Below are positions 50,114-63,925 of a DNA stretch of 64,000 nucleotides, piece after piece. Position 1 is the first letter of the stretch; each line of letters starts with the position of its first letter. The translations under genes were made by a program, and so were the position numbers. The notes under the pieces were generated by a model. The model saw only the letters and a list, made by a program, of their open reading frames with translations, was not told the DNA's origin and searched no databases. The DNA is from Atrichornis clamosus (Eukaryota > Chordata > Aves > Passeriformes > Menuridae), in assembly GCA_013400975.1 (NCBI GenBank), contig WBMZ01004640.1, forward strand, positions 33,791 through 97,790. Reading direction: 5' to 3'.

Positions 50114-53100
50114 CTGGGAGAAGAAACAAGGTGTCAGCATCAGCATGTTGCACGGAAAAGGAAACAAAAGTGTCTGGCTTCACGTGGACAGCACACCCTG
50201 AGGCCCAAGACTCCCTCGCCTCTTCCCAGCCCTGACGCACAAGACTCCCTTGCCCCTGCCCTGATGCTCCTTTCTGGTATGCCCCAAGGCCTTCCACAGG
50301 ATATGCCACCACCCAGAATTGTGGTCAGAAACTGGCCATTTCCATCTGTGTTGATGAGCTATTCAGCACAGGAATTAGCTGCAGTTACAGTCCCACGCAG
50401 TTCAGCGGACTGTGAGCTAAGCAAGTTAATTGATCAGATGCCTGGCAAGGATGTGGCAAGGCCCAGGGTAAGGAAAAGGCTAGTCAGCTGGACTAGTGAA
50501 TGTCTCACAGCACAGTTAATTCACTTGAATGTGTGGCATTGTGTAAATACAAAATCTTGGGGTTTTTTACACCAAACCAAACCAACCCCAAGCAGTTGGT
50601 GCCCAGAGAAGCGCTGGCGTTACCTGCTCAGTCACAACGTGGGCAGCCTCAGCAGGGTCGTGGCACTGGCTGATGAAGTCGCAGATCTCCTGGCTGTTCA
50701 CTATGAAGTTGATCCCATCTGTGGTCAGGACGAGGAAGCTGTCGTCTGCGTGATGCAGCTGCAACAAAGGAGCACAGGACTCACCAGGATGGAGCGAGGG
50801 CTGTAGGGCAACTTAACTGCCTCCACGTTTTTACACTGTTGCAAAGCGCTTTTTTTTTTTCTGGGGGTGCTGCCTGCTCTCCTGCAAATTTTTCCTGAAA
50901 CTGCAGATTTCAAGGAAGACATGATAGCACTGCAATCATCTCCCTAGACCTCTCAGGCCTAGTGGGTGCCATTTTATTAGGACCAACTGAACATAAGTTC
51001 TTGGGGTCCTGGGAGGTGCATTGGGAAAAAGTAACAAACAGAATGCCAGTTGACAGGAGGGCTTCCTGCCAAAGTGGAGGCAACTGGGTTGAACACTTTC
51101 TGCGTGGTTGTTTTCTGGACAACCACAGAGCAATGGCAAGGTAAGTGCAGCTGTCCTTTCCTCCTCCCCCTCTTCCTCTCAACTGTGCAAACCTCTACAT
51201 ATCCTACTTTTTTGATAGCAGGCCATCCATATCACACCTGGCTCTCAGTGATGGTTTTATAACAGTATTAACCTCAAAATTATTCATTTGACCACAAGAC
51301 CCAAACAGACTAACACCTCTGCAGTAATGCATATCATGCTATCTTTCTTCCCTCGTCATATATTTTACTGTGAGAAGTGGGATTTAGAAGTTGACCTGGT
51401 TGAATTTAGTACCAGATTCTTTTCTGTCCTGTTAGTGTTCATCTGAAACAACTTAGTTAGAGTTGCTCTCTGGTTTGCTTCAGTAAAAAACAACGCATGG
51501 CCATCAGGCTTCATGGGCTCATGTTGTGTGGGTACCACCACTGCATCAAATACCTATGATGCCCCTTAGTCCGAGTGTTGCTGTCCCTGTTAACCAGCCC
51601 TTCTTTTACCTGAACCCTTTTTGTTTCTGGCTGGGCTATCACACCACTGTTTTTAAGATCCAAATCTCCTATGCTCCGAGTCATTGCAAGTCTACCATTC
51701 ACATGAGGTTGTCCCAAACTGTTCCAGGAAACGAAGCCACCACACTTCTTAATCCTGTCCAGAGGCACAAAAGAAAAAGTGAGTATCAGTTACTGCTTCA
51801 CACCGTTACCCCCATCTCTATCCACAACTTCTGTCACTAGCTGTAATGGGGAATGATCTATGGAGAGCTTAAACTGGGAGGCTGAGGGTTGGCTTTAGCT
51901 GTTTGAAGGGCTCCACGGAAGGGATGTGTCTTGGTGGGCTGAGTCCTGACCTGGGAAGCATAGTGCATTTCCTCAGGTCTTGGTTCTAACTTGGCAGTCT
52001 TGGACAAGTCTGAACCATGTGGTCATGGCTCTGTACTGAATCTCAGTTATGCTGATCTTACTGCTAAGACAGTTTATGCTCATGGAGGGCTTTCCACATC
52101 GCTGATCCCCTAAACAGAACTCGCTGTATTAACTGGAGCTGTGCCATTTACTGACAGCTCAGAGTGGTCTCAGGGCACTGTGTTCAACTCCGCTTTCTTC
52201 CTGGCCCAACCCAGCAGCAGAACACAAGCCCACCCTGACTGAGGCCATGCTCTGGGAAGCCACATCATCAGCCAGCAGGTACCTTTCCTTCTCCTCCTTT
52301 CTTTCCGGAGTATGGTCAATGGTGAGTTTCATGGCCTTTCCCTTCCGACACAGCAGAGCACGGCTGTCTCCCACACTTGCCACCACCAGCTCAATACCAT
52401 CCCGGAGCAGAGCCACTGTTGCAGTGGTCCCAGAGTTCAGCACAGTTGCTATAAACGTCATGAAAGAGAGGGGTTTTAGCACTGCCTCAAAGCGTGCAGC
52501 TATTTACAACAGCAACAGTTTCAATTGGTAAAATGAAGACAACTTGTGCTCTACCTAACCAGCAAGTAACTGCTTTTAAGTTTAAACTAAATCTACAGGT
52601 ACAAAAAAAAAAAGAAAAAAATAGAGCAAACATGCATGCATGTAGGACTGGGGAAAGAGCGGGGAAGTGGAAAGGATTAAGTATTTCTGTGCAACAACAT
52701 GGCTCCATGCAAACAGGGCAAGTGGGCTAAAAGCAGTACAAGGTACAGCGGCTTCCTTTCGGTTTGTAGCATATAGTTTTTTCTGTACCACGAGCTCACC
52801 TCGAGTTACAGGGTTTGTCCTTACCCCTGGGCACAGTGACTGCACTGGTAGGTCACCATAAAGGTGGTGGCTCTGTCTTTCTGTTAGGTGGTGAAGCAGG
52901 CAATTATAGAGTAATATATAATTACCATAGTAATTATAGCTACAGTAATTGTAGTTCCATGCAGATCATCAGCGGAAAAGCAATAGATCAGTCCCAGTCT
53001 GTGTCATTCTCCCATTGCATTCAGAGCTGTTGCACTCCCTCTCTGCTTTCCCCAGCCTTGCTAAGTGAACAAGGGTGCAGCCAACAGGCCACTGGCTTTT

Positions 53101-56100
53101 TCCAGGAAGGAATGCTGCTCCTCCCAGACCCTGTCAACTTGCTGGAGGTCTCACCGCGAAGGTGAAGCTGGATTCTGGGATTCTGCCTTGCCTTGTGCCT
53201 GCAAACTGATGCAAGTGGCAGTGGCTAGCTGGACAGCCTGCCCAGGGCACTGCTGGGCTCACTTGACAGGGGTGTAGGGTGAGTGCCCAGAGGGCAAAAC
53301 AGGGGCCTGGGTGCTGCCCGCCCTCTTACAGGGCAAGGGAGTGAGCTGAGCTGGCTGCACTCAGAGACCTGGCTGGATTAACTCACGCAAGTAAATGTAA
53401 GTGCTTCTCATTTCAATTTCTACAATGCTCTGGGGGGGAAAAAAAAAAAGTGCTTGAAAAAAAGAAATGCAAGTACCTATTTCAGAAAAAGATCTGTAGG
53501 GTCATCTGCAGTGAAGAAAATGCCAGAAGAACTGTGCAGCTTTTTTTCTTTGCTTTTTGAAAGGGCAAGTCCCATTTTACAGTTAGTAACTTCCCTTCTT
53601 GCAAATTCTGCAAAAGTAACCTAGCAAGAGGTGCCTGGAAAGCAGTAACTCCTGCTGACTTGAGCTATTACAGTGAAATGTCTGGGCAGGACCAGCTACT
53701 CCCTGGAACACATTTGCATTCACAATGCAAATCCCCTTGAGAGGTCCTCTGTAGGTCACCTGCATTCTGGGCTTTTCCAGTTGTTCCAGTTTTTCAAAGC
53801 AAGCCAATTTGAGATGAGTTTTGGGCTTACTTAGGAATGTGACTCCCCAGTTATACTCCTGTTTTCGTGTCACTAACAGTTAAGTATCCTTCCACCAGGG
53901 CTTCTGCAGAGATCAGCTACAGCTCCATATGCTCCTACCTCTGGCTCTGCAGCCCTGATCCTGGTGACATGAGTTGGATCTGAGACAGATCTGTGTGTTT
54001 GATCCCAAGGAATGCCAGCCAGCCCCAAATCTGAGCAGCTGCCAGCAAATGGCAACAGACAGCAACAGAAATGCAGGTGCTGTGAGGTCCTGGCAACCTC
54101 CTGCCCCAACCCTGTGAGGTCTCAGACCCCTGTAAGTCAAACAGGGCGAGGAGAAAACTGAAGTACACAAAGCCCTGGAAGATGCATTGAGCCTTGTTGT
54201 GCAGTGAAAGCAGCAAGTCCGTGAATCAAAAAAAACCCAAGCAAACCCTCACAAAACAGTGTTAACTAAGCTGGTGCTATTACTTAAAACAGGTATTATT
54301 ACTGCAGCAGCGACTTGGTTTAGCTGTAGGCTGAACCAACGTGTCTGTGGTGAACGTCAGCCGTGGTGACCAAGGCCACTCCTCGGGCTGCGTCGTGGCC
54401 ACGCAGGCTGTGACACTGAAACTGGATGTGGCAGCCAGGCAGGCACTGACATCCTGTTTCTCATTTGAAGCAAGGACTAGCCTGGTGTAGGCTCACTTTG
54501 AGGCACATTATGAAAGTAAGATACTAACAAGTATCAGTACGATTAGAAATTTTAGTACAAGCAGTAAAATACCTGTTTTAGCCAACAGTTAAAACAAGTG
54601 AAATAGAGAACCTACGTAAAACTACCTTTTTATTTTACAGAAAATACATTTTATTTAGACATTGAAATTAATGCAGAACTGCTGCTACTTTCCCATTTCA
54701 TTCTGTGGTTTTGGAACTATGCTGAGAAACATAGAAAAAGTTAAGATCAATAGTCTTTAGTACACAGAAGACTGGAAACATTTGGACATTCAGGTGAATT
54801 TGCATCTTTTGAGTGCAAACTCCCAAAGAAAAGAGCTGCTATCACAAAATCAAGGGATGGTACTAAAGAACAAGTCAAGATACTGTTCAGAATTGTGGTA
54901 ATGGACATAGTGACTTGAACTTTTAAAGTTATTAGTTAAATAGCACTCCTAGAAGAAAAATACATGCTGCTCACCATCTCTTCCTTGGAACCTGTTCATG
55001 ATCTGGATAGGGATGCAAGAACATGGATGAAGCCAGAGGGAGCATTATGTGATTTCTAGCACAGCTCAAAACCACAGGAATGATGATGGGATAACATTTC
55101 TAATGCTTTACTACAACTGTTGCTAGTTTATTTAACAACACAAAATACGTTGCATCAGCATATGTATTGGTTTTAACAATTAAAGAGTTTATTTTGTTTT
55201 CCTAGCAATATCACTATAAAACTAAGATCTTTCAATAGGTTCTTAACACTCACTGGACAACTTCTACTGCAAGTCATCTCAACTAATGTGACAAAGAGGA
55301 TGTGGGAACCTTCCAGTAGTCCAGGCTAGGAACCGCCGGACTCCTTCACCTGGGACAAAATTAAGCAGATCTCTCTTTCCACTGAAGCCCAGCTTAAAGT
55401 GTCCAGGGCCTCCAGTTCTAGAGCTGCTGACCAGGTACAGTGTCTGCCACAAATAACACGCACACAGAGGCAAATAGGAAATTCACCCAGGGACTTTGTT
55501 CAAACAAAATAAACCTGCAACACTGGAGATGAAAGAGCAAGGGCTGCAGAACGGGGGCTGTAGTCAGTCTCTCCCGGCTTCGCTAGCACTGTCTCAGACA
55601 GGTCGTGGAGGAAGCACTTGCACCTTTGGCCACAGCCTTGGCATTTCTGGGGAACTGCCACCGTTCTCATGTTCTTGCTAAAACTGTGTGACAGCATCAG
55701 TTTTAAATTCAGCCAAAATAAAATCTAAATTTTGTTTCCTCCACAGAGATAAGCAACAAACCAATAAATCAACCAAAGAATTTTATCACTGCTAGAGGAC
55801 CAGCTGTCTCACATATGGCAAGAGTGGCCACTCCAAAGAAGATCTGTTCCCTGAAGGTAATTTATATGTAACACCAAAATGGGGAGTTCAAACCAGTGCC
55901 AACTGAAATGGGGCCACCTTAAAGGCACTGAATACAAGTATATGAATTGTTCTGACCCATGGGAAAATATGCAAAATAAACACTCCTTTAAATATTGTAA
56001 TTAGTATCCTGTACATTGATTAGGTAATAATCAGGGTCCTTGGATAAAAAGGTTACCTTTACAATATTGATGGATTTACGAAATATTTAACTACAATTTC

Positions 56101-59100
56101 TGCAGCTCTCCCTTTTCCTCAGTGTTGCAGGTTAACATACGTAAAGAAATAAAAATCATTTTTTTGAATGGTAACTTAAAAGAACCCAACAAAACAAACA
56201 TTACTTTTAATTATTTTAAAATAACTTTTTTCTGTTTGCTCAGCATAACAAGATTTCAGAATAAGCTTCCTTTCAAACATGCACAGACCAGTTAATACCT
56301 GGCTATGTTTTAATAAGATGGCTATTCCAGAAGTGAGTGGCCAATGTGACGAGAGATGGATGCACTGAACGTGGAGGTAGATGGACAAACTCCCTGTTGT
56401 TTTCTCTGAGTAGTGGCTTGCAGTGAATAGAGCAGTAACAATACCTTGTAGGACTATAGTAGGCCAGGAGAGGGCTTGTCTTACATTTCTCCATGGAAAT
56501 GCTCAAATTTCCTCAAGCACACAATATAATTTCTTATTTCTGTCCTTGCTGAGTAACGCTATTCAGCCTTTACAATTCAGTTTTTATGGCTGGCCAAAAA
56601 TATCAGAAAATTCTGCCCATGTCTGGCAGCTGTCCCGTGGATAATGACATTTGTTGGATGTGAGCTTCCTTCACTATTTCCTATACCTAAGTATAACAGT
56701 GATTTGAAAGTGCACTTTTGAAGAGATATCAAAACCAAGCTTCAGGGCTCAGACATGTGTCTAAGGTGTTAGTGATTACACAGGATTTAGGCAGAGGTCA
56801 GATTATCCCAGACCTGCTTTTGTGTGAAACAACAGGTACAGGTCACTGTTGGAGGGGATACTGGACCAATCTCCAGCAGGCCAGTACAGCCCTCTAACAG
56901 CACTAGTGAACTCCATGCCAGACACAGCAGCAGTGCCTGGAACACATACATATACTATTTTTTTATTATTGAAAGCTCACAAGACGTATTATGCTATGTA
57001 TTTTTCACCTGTAATTTCAAATATTGTATAATTGTAAAGTGTCCTGCAAAGGGCCATGCCCTTGAAGACACAGCTGGGGGCTCTGCCAAGGCACATCTCT
57101 AGTCCTGTTAAATTTATGCCATTATGTAGGGGTTTTACCCCTTAAATAGTACTTTAAACCATGCCTCAAACATGCCATTTTGGCTACAGGGATTTGCTCC
57201 AAGATTTAGATTCCTTCAAACACCCAGGTACACATTTTTAAAGCTGACTGTGTGTTAGTAAAGACATGGACATCCTGAGCGTGCACTGGCTTTTTCTGCA
57301 GACACAGTGAAAGGAGTGAGCCCTGGAAGGGTCACCTACTGGAACAAGACAAAGCTATTATTTTCCACTTCATCAGCTATGGCCAGGTTTCAAAAGGAGG
57401 TCGGTCTTGGGGAGCATCCAGCATAACCCAGACACAGCATGTTACACAACCAGCCACCATTTTCAAGATGCTCTAGCCACTGCCTTGACTGTCACATCTA
57501 GAATAGCCACAGTTCATCAGAATTTTTGCTGGCAAACTGAATTGGTTTGGAAGTAGGCTTCTAACAAAGACACGTGTCAAGCACTGAATTTTTATGTAAT
57601 TTTCAAAACATCAGCAACAAACATATCCACATAAAGCAGTCAACATAGTATTGAATCATTTTAACAACAGATAGGCAAGAAGTTTAATCTGTTCAGAAAT
57701 CCACACTTGACTTCACACCCTGTTACTCCATTCTTTGCCTTAGAGCTTGATTTTCAGCCAAGAACAATGAGCTCTCTTAGACACCACAGGCTCCTGCAAG
57801 AGCTTGCAGGTGCTCAGCCTACCTGAGAAACACTGGGTGCTTGCCAGAGCGTAGCCCCTGTGGAAGTCTGACAACACTTTTCCCCTCAATTTTGCTTGGC
57901 CTCAAGCTTTTTTAATGAAGAGGGCTTGCCAAGTATACTGGTAACGATTGCATAAATTTTCTGGCAGTAAGCAGCACCAGTAAGTTAAATGGTATGAAAA
58001 AAATCCTACAAGCAGTTCTAAAAGGCTCAGCTTGCTGCACAATTTGTCTGTCGAATATTGTTGCAATCCAATTCTGTAAGTCTCACGCACAAAATACTAT
58101 GACTGGAAGCCATTTTCAGAATAAAAGAATAATATATGCAGTACAGTTCTCAATCCTTCTCCTCAAGGAGCTGCTCTGACACATTACAGAGGTCACTACA
58201 ATGAGCCCAACCAAGGGCTGTCCTACCCACAAAGGGACAGGGAAGGGGACAAACAGATCTTCATGTTAGTGAAAATGAAAGGTTCTGATCCAGGGATGCA
58301 TGTAAACTAGTATTCAAATGCTATCTTGGATTTGAGCTTGCAAGAAAATGTATTTGCAAGAAGGCTCTGAGATAAAAAGCACATCTGCTCTACAGATGTG
58401 TCTCTTATGAGCTCACCTAAAACTCACCCTGTATGTCAAAAGTGGCTCTGGACCTTTTCACCACATGAAACACAATGGGAAAATGAACTTCATAGTTTTA
58501 ATCCCCATCTTTAAGGGCTGTATTTCAGGATATAAGACTTTTTTCCTGAAACCTTAGCCTGCACTAGGAAAGAGGCAGTGCTGCAACAGTCAGGCTACCT
58601 GTCCTGCGTTTCAGTCTACCTAGATTCATCTAGTGCAAGAAGCCACTCCACTACTTGATTGTATTCATTCACCGCTTAAGAAAAGCTGCTTGAGAATACA
58701 GTACCACTTCAGTCCCTACAGGGCTTCTTGGTTTCCAGTCTTGGTCGGAGAGAAGACTCATACAGTTTCTTCGGGAACAACCTCAGTCATTTTGCCAATG
58801 CCTGCACCAGCACTGGGACAGGTTTTTTGTTTGGTTGTTTGGGAAGGGGGGCTTTGTGTGACATTTTTTTCTTTTTTTTTTCTGTTGTGGATTGGTGTTT
58901 TGGTTTTTTTAATTGGGTTTGTTTGGGGGGTTTTTTAGGACTAGCTAAACTGACTCAAAATTATGTCTCACGGCTGAGAAAACTCCTGTGACAGAACCGG
59001 GACAGGCACCTCTATCTCCCTTCCTAAGTTACTCCCTATAAGCTCCACTTGCTGGAACTGGAACTTCAGATGTACTTAGTCTGTAGACACATACACAAGA

Positions 59101-60901
59101 ATTTCATTAACAGCCAGAATTAAACGGGAGTCTAAAAAAAGGGCTGGTGCCAGCTTTACCATAGCCTTACCACGGCCAAATTTGTTTTCCTCTTCACTGT
59201 TTTTTTTCCCTTTCACACTCAGCTACTCCTGTGATTCTGTTTGTGCAGAAGCAATATCAATTACATTAATTTTGGCTTACGTTCCTCCTCAGGTGCAGCA
59301 GCCAAGTTAGAAAGGGGAACTTTGACACTGTTGCTTTTAAACCACAGGAATAACAGCTTTAAAACAAACAAACATATAAAAACACCAATCTCCCCCTCAA
59401 AAAAAAAAACCCCTAAACAAAGCACCCCCTCCACATTTCTTACACAGCAAAGTTGTGATCCTTGCAAATCTAAACCACGCTTTGCTACTGGACAAACACT
59501 GTCCTTGACAGAATCACATTAAGAGAAATTAATTAATGATTATGCTAACATTCAGATTCATAACTCCTCCAGTAAATTTGATTGAGACTTTCAGTAGTTA
59601 TTTCATTTTTAGGACATAAAGCATAATTGTTTAATGTGCAATAAGTGATCTGAGCAAACTCCTCTATTAAGTAAAACTGGTTTTAAGCACTTTTCTGAAC
59701 ATTTTACTGCAAAACTATTGAGCAAATAAGACAAACTTTATTCTCCACACATATATGAGAAGAAAATTTTTTTACCTACCATCAGCAGAGAGATTAGCAT
59801 GCCTTTCATATGCTTTGTTAATTTCTAGAAAAGCTTTGCTCAAAACATTTTCTAAGTTCTCCTCCTCAGCAAGGAATTCCCTGGAAACAAACAAGCAAAC
59901 AAAAAAATGGAACATCTTTCCAAGAAATACACATCTTGACCAATCTGTTCCACAGCCTTATCTCCTCCCTGCACTCACTGAATGATGCTGGACTTCAGTG
60001 AAAAGGTAATGTGATTACTACGTGTGGTAACTACGTGCACCGAGAGCGTAATCCTGTAATTTTGCAAATATATAAGTTCCTCTTCCAACATCCAGGGATG
60101 TGATAGAGAGATACAGAAGAGTGCAAGCAAACTGTAGGTCAGTGATCACAGAGACCCCATGTGAAAACAGTCAGTCCACACTCTCCCCGTGTTCCAAGAC
60201 CTTTCCTCGACAGTGGCACAACTGTGTTTTCCTCTCTTGTCTTTGTGGCTTGCCCAATGGGGCGGGCAGGCACAACACAGAGTAAGTAGTTCATAGCATA
60301 TCTGTTCCATCCAGTGCTCCATCTATCCATCCCATAAGGACAGGTGGCTACATAACCTGGGAGGATTAGCGACAACGTACAAACCACCCATTCCCTTCAG
60401 TCCTAAGGAAGCAATCTCTGCCGCAATTTATCTGACACACATTCACTTGGTGTGCACTTACTTAATATATTTTTCCATGTACTTATCACAGAAATCTGCT
60501 GCTGCTGCCCCGCCATGTCCGTCGTACACTGCGAAGTACAGGATATCCTCCGTCAGCTGAGCGTAATCAAACCGGTCTTCGTTTTCCTTGCGCTTCCCGA
60601 TGTGGCTGGCGCAGCCCACGTTGCTCAGGCTCACTTTTGGAATCGGCTTCCCGTACTTTATGCTGGGTGGGAGGAGAATGGGCTCGTCGATGCGATTGTC
60701 CCAGATGCCGAAGGTATCCCATGTGGTCGGGCGCCCGCTCCCGTCGGAATCGAAGCGGGAAGGGCGGCGCTCGGAGGTGGAGATGTAGCAGGCGGCTGTG
60801 GGACGCTTCTCCTCTTGCAGGAAGCGGGACGTGAGCACGGCTCTCCTTCTTACTTGGTACCCTCCATTCCGTACCAAATTAATTAAAGCAGCTGTTGACA
60901 T
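49982..60901 (-). CDS. PPM1K: PPM1K (PP2Cm), mitochondrial BCKDH phosphatase, complete CDS in 6 exons
   Basis: A metal-dependent PP2C-type serine/threonine phosphatase of the mitochondrial matrix. It removes the inhibitory phosphate from the E1-alpha subunit of branched-chain alpha-keto-acid dehydrogenase, so it promotes leucine, isoleucine and valine breakdown. The six exons join into 372 codons plus stop, the human length. The N-terminus is rich in Arg and Ala with few acids ([20 protein letters not shown]), as a mitochondrial presequence should be. Catalytic signatures are all present at the human positions: DGHGG with D127 and H129, [24 protein letters not shown] with D298, and GTEDNST with D337. 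All junctions are GT-AG and in phase. The start ATG has a purine at -3. It is convergent with WDFY3. Confidence 0.97.
50624..50758 (-). CDS. PPM1K: PPM1K coding exon 5
   Basis: Encodes residues 285-329, [15 protein letters not shown] through VVTEQ. Asp298 of TTDG is a metal ligand. Phase 0 at both ends. Acceptor is ctttgttgcag and donor is gtaacg. Confidence 0.97.
51610..51754 (-). CDS. PPM1K: PPM1K coding exon 4
   Basis: Completes Arg236 and encodes [14 protein letters not shown] through ETKRVQ (residues 237-284), including [16 protein letters not shown]. Acceptor is gcctctggacag and donor is gtaaaa. Confidence 0.97.
52283..52448 (-). CDS. PPM1K: PPM1K coding exon 3
   Basis: Completes Ala181 and encodes [14 protein letters not shown] through ERKEEKE (residues 182-235), including [15 protein letters not shown] and the DHTPER motif. 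Acceptor is acgtttatag and donor is gtacct. The 7.3-kb intron upstream (52449-59779) is described separately. Confidence 0.97.
52449..59779 (-). other. PPM1K: PPM1K long intron, no gene recognised
   Basis: About 7.3 kb between coding exons 2 and 3. It holds short AT-rich inverted words (52910-52955), A-runs near 53440, and a G/T-rich low-complexity tract (58820-58940). I found no nested gene, RNA gene or well-preserved repeat. Open frames here are under 105 codons and unremarkable. Confidence 0.7.
58820..58940. repeat. G/T-rich low-complexity tract
   Basis: Runs of G and T such as tttgtttggttgtttgggaa and gggtttgtttggggggtttt, with no A/C-rich interruption apart from a short middle segment. 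The 100-codon open frame across it is compositional. Several G-runs (G6, G6) lie on the plus strand. Confidence 0.75.
59780..59880 (-). CDS. PPM1K: PPM1K coding exon 2
   Basis: Completes Lys147 and encodes [17 protein letters not shown] through ANLSAD (residues 148-180) plus one base of Ala181. It was found by following the frame, since it is too short to be an obvious open frame. Acceptor is cttgtttgtttccag and donor is gtaggt. Confidence 0.95.
60462..60901 (-). CDS. PPM1K: PPM1K first coding exon
   Basis: Encodes residues 1-146: the mitochondrial presequence, then [37 protein letters not shown], and FAVYDGHGG with catalytic D127/H129. Start ATG is at 60901-60899. Donor (minus) is gtaagt. 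It is GC-richer than surrounding intron. Confidence 0.98.
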
Positions 60902-60969
60902 AACTTGTCTTCGCAGAGATTCGTAGGGAAAAAAGATCAGCAGTGAAAGATCCGCAGCTGCTGGAATGT
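60902..60969 (-). other. PPM1K: PPM1K 5' UTR part of exon 2
   Basis: Short untranslated piece before the ATG. The proposed acceptor is a pyrimidine tract ending tttgttctcccag, immediately above 60969. An alternative AG (attccag) lies 9 bases closer to the ATG. Confidence 0.6.
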
Positions 60970-63925
60970 CTGGGAGAACAAAGGGAAAACTGATCGGGAA
61001 ACAAGAAGCACAGGAAAGGGAATTCTCAGTTGCATCACTCAGGAAACAATGTCACCCTCAGAGCCCACTAATCATGCGGAGAACAGCACTCCCTGGAAGC
61101 GACTGCAGAGGGATCTGTGTGACTCACCGGGAAACTATCCCACACGCAGCAGCCTGCATCTAACTGAGCACTGCAGACAGAGCAAGGTAAGGCACTTCTG
61201 CTGGCCCCCTGCATGATGACAGCCCGAATTTTCAAAGGCTGTGATGGAGAAAATGAGAGTGATCATAACGCTAAAATATGACTTAAGGTTGTGAAAATGA
61301 GCTTATCACGCATGCCCTTCAAACAACAGCTGACACATCTGCACTGTGACTCCCAGGGGGAAAGGGAGGAGAAATATATTTGCTTAGATTTCCAATTTTT
61401 TTATCTGCACATGATATTTGGTTCTGTCACATTTATGGAGGTCTTGAACAACACTTTTCAACACAGACCTGTGAAATCCTTTTTTTTTTTTATGCTAAGA
61501 AGTTCATCCATGGACACACACAACTGCACACACAAACCTCCCCCTCCAAAAACTCCATGCATCTATTTGCTGTTTTGTCTGGTCTGGAGTTCTCTGCCAC
61601 CTAACCCTGAAATGTGCTCCTTTGGCTAACACAGGCAAGGAAGATCTACTGGCTTCCCAGATCTCTCTTCCAGTCCAGATAAATTAAAACACACCACTTG
61701 GCTCAGCACAGACAAAAATTCACTAGTGATGATTCATGTAGCATGCTGAAAAATGTAGGAAGATTGACTTTTTTGACCTTTTGCAGAGTAACACCCAACT
61801 TGATCAAAGTTCAACAGGCTGGGATACAGATTGTAGAAATTACCTGTTGTTGCACCATAGTCATTTGAACTGGACCACACAGATCACCGTAACTAACCAC
61901 ACTAGAGTGATTATAAGCCCAGTGAGGGATTTCTAACTTAATTGCTCAAAGTTTGCTGAGAGGAAAATTATGAGTGAAAAGTATTATATGACATAACAAA
62001 GGATCTAAAAATACCCAGGCCTAGAGTGAATGCAAAAAAAAAAAAAAATGACAACAGGGTGGTCTGACATCATCGAGCAGCAAAGCACATGACCCCAGAG
62101 ACACTTTAATTGTGGGCTGGAGTGCCTTGCTGTTGTACTTTCCTAAACCAATCACAACTGCATCTGTATATCTGAAATATTTGTTAAAACTATGTTTTTA
62201 AATTGCTAGATAAAAATCTGTGTGCTTGCAAAAAACATGCAGTCAAAGGTAACTAGGTAAGTGGTCGCCTTAGTAAAAAATGGCAGTGACAGAGCTTTCA
62301 GGAGGCCTTCAATAAACGTGTTGGTCACAGCTCAGAGCATGCTGCTTTAGATGCTGTAGGTTTAGCTTTCATGCAATTCCTGGGTAGCACGGAAAGAGGA
62401 AAGGTTTCTTTACTTAGCACTTAGAGATGAACTGTTGACTTGATAAAAGGCCGAAGGTTCTGGAAATTACTGTTGCACCAGCTGAACATGGAACCACTTG
62501 AAATGTTAAGATTTTCCATTTTACTACAGGGTGATGGCAATATCACACCCATATTTCAGTGTACTTGCAGGTATTAGAAACTGATTTACTTTCTGGAGCT
62601 GCTTTTTCTTTCCTGTTATCCTTGACTCGTAACAACGGCACGTTAACTTCCTTCTGTGAAACGCAGCACCACCAAATTGAAAGCCTGCCCATTAGCAAAA
62701 CCCACGCTCGTTTTCACTTCTGTCAGCTTGAGAAGAGAACATGAAATGCTAGCTATATTTAGACTCCTCAGTATCCACAGCACAAATCAGAGAATCAATC
62801 CAAACTCACAGCTAATTAATGCATTTGTTCCGTATCAAATTCCACTCTCACCAGGCAAGTAAAAATAGTGACGACAGTTTTGCCTTCTGAGTGTCTCTGC
62901 AAGTCAGGAGTAGGAACCTGCTCTTTAGTTTGTTATGTAAATAGTTCTGCTTTCAGCTGGACACACAACAGTCTGTGCTTTGCCAGCTGATATGTCTGCA
63001 AACACAGGGCAGGCAGACCCATCTGGCCAAAACAAGACCAAGGTATTGGAAAGGGTGGCACTGCTGATAAAGGCAAAGTCCGAGATAGACAATTCTAGAT
63101 GGAAATCTGCTTTGAGGCGCTCCCTCTGATCCTGTTGAGCTGTACACATTTAACTTGAGATAAACAGCTCCTGCAGCCAGGTCGGGAAATGCAACACTTA
63201 AAGCAGGATGAGGTGAGCTATTAAAACCGCAATCAACATGCGTGGTGCTCCTTTTACAGGCTGGCTGCTGCTTGGCAGATGGAAATTTTCCAGGCTGCCA
63301 GAAGGAAAGAGGAAAAAAAGGAAACCCGGAAGAAGGCGAAGGCACGCCTGCTGCCCCGGGGGATCCGACGTATGTAAAAAGGAATGTACAGCTCCAAGTG
63401 CACTTGCCTCGCGTGCCTTCCTCACCCCACAGATGCGAGCAGGACCGTACGGTTCTGGATGTTAAGCTCCTCTCAAATCAGGTGGGATTTTTTTTTTTCC
63501 TTTTAAACCCGTGACAATTTAATCTCGCCTCCTTGCCTGCACAGTGAAGTGCACAGAGACAGTAAACTGCACACGGACAGCAGCAATTTAAAAATTTAAA
63601 GACGCCTCTGCTGCAATTTACTAATCACGAACTAGCACCGGCCCTGTGTATTCTGGGCATACAAAACTGCGCGGATCGGCGGCAGCCCCTGCGCCACGCC
63701 TGCCGTGCCCAGCCCCGCTCCCTGCCATTCCCAGCCCCGCTCCCTGCTGTGCCAGCCCCGCGGGGGCAGCGGCGGCCCTGCTGCGGCCCTTCCCGCTCAG
63801 CAGCCGCGGCTTGGAGAACAAGCGAACGCGGGGCGAGCGGAAGGAGATGCTTCCGAGCCGCGGATCGCGCTGTGCCTGCTGTGCCTGCCGCCCCCGGCCC
63901 CAGGCCCCAGGCAGGCGGCCCTTAC
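60970..63925 (-). other. PPM1K: PPM1K first intron (inferred)
   Basis: Inferred from the acceptor near 60970 and a consensus donor at 63925. It contains A and T runs (for example A15 near 62034) and no recognisable gene. An open frame of 130 codons on the minus strand at 62953-63345 is unidentified. Confidence 0.5.

Noticed and set aside
49970..50806. 278-codon plus-strand open frame, the longest in the window
   Set aside because: It runs antisense through PPM1K coding exons 5 and 6 and their intron. The minus-strand exons have exact splice sites and catalytic motifs, so this is a shadow.
58633..58991. Hydrophobic 87-101-codon frames
   Set aside because: Produced by the G/T-rich low-complexity tract.
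63621..63821. Alanine/glycine-rich minus-strand frame in the CpG-rich segment
   Set aside because: Compositional artefact of promoter-like GC-rich sequence. Known PPM1K starts at 60901.
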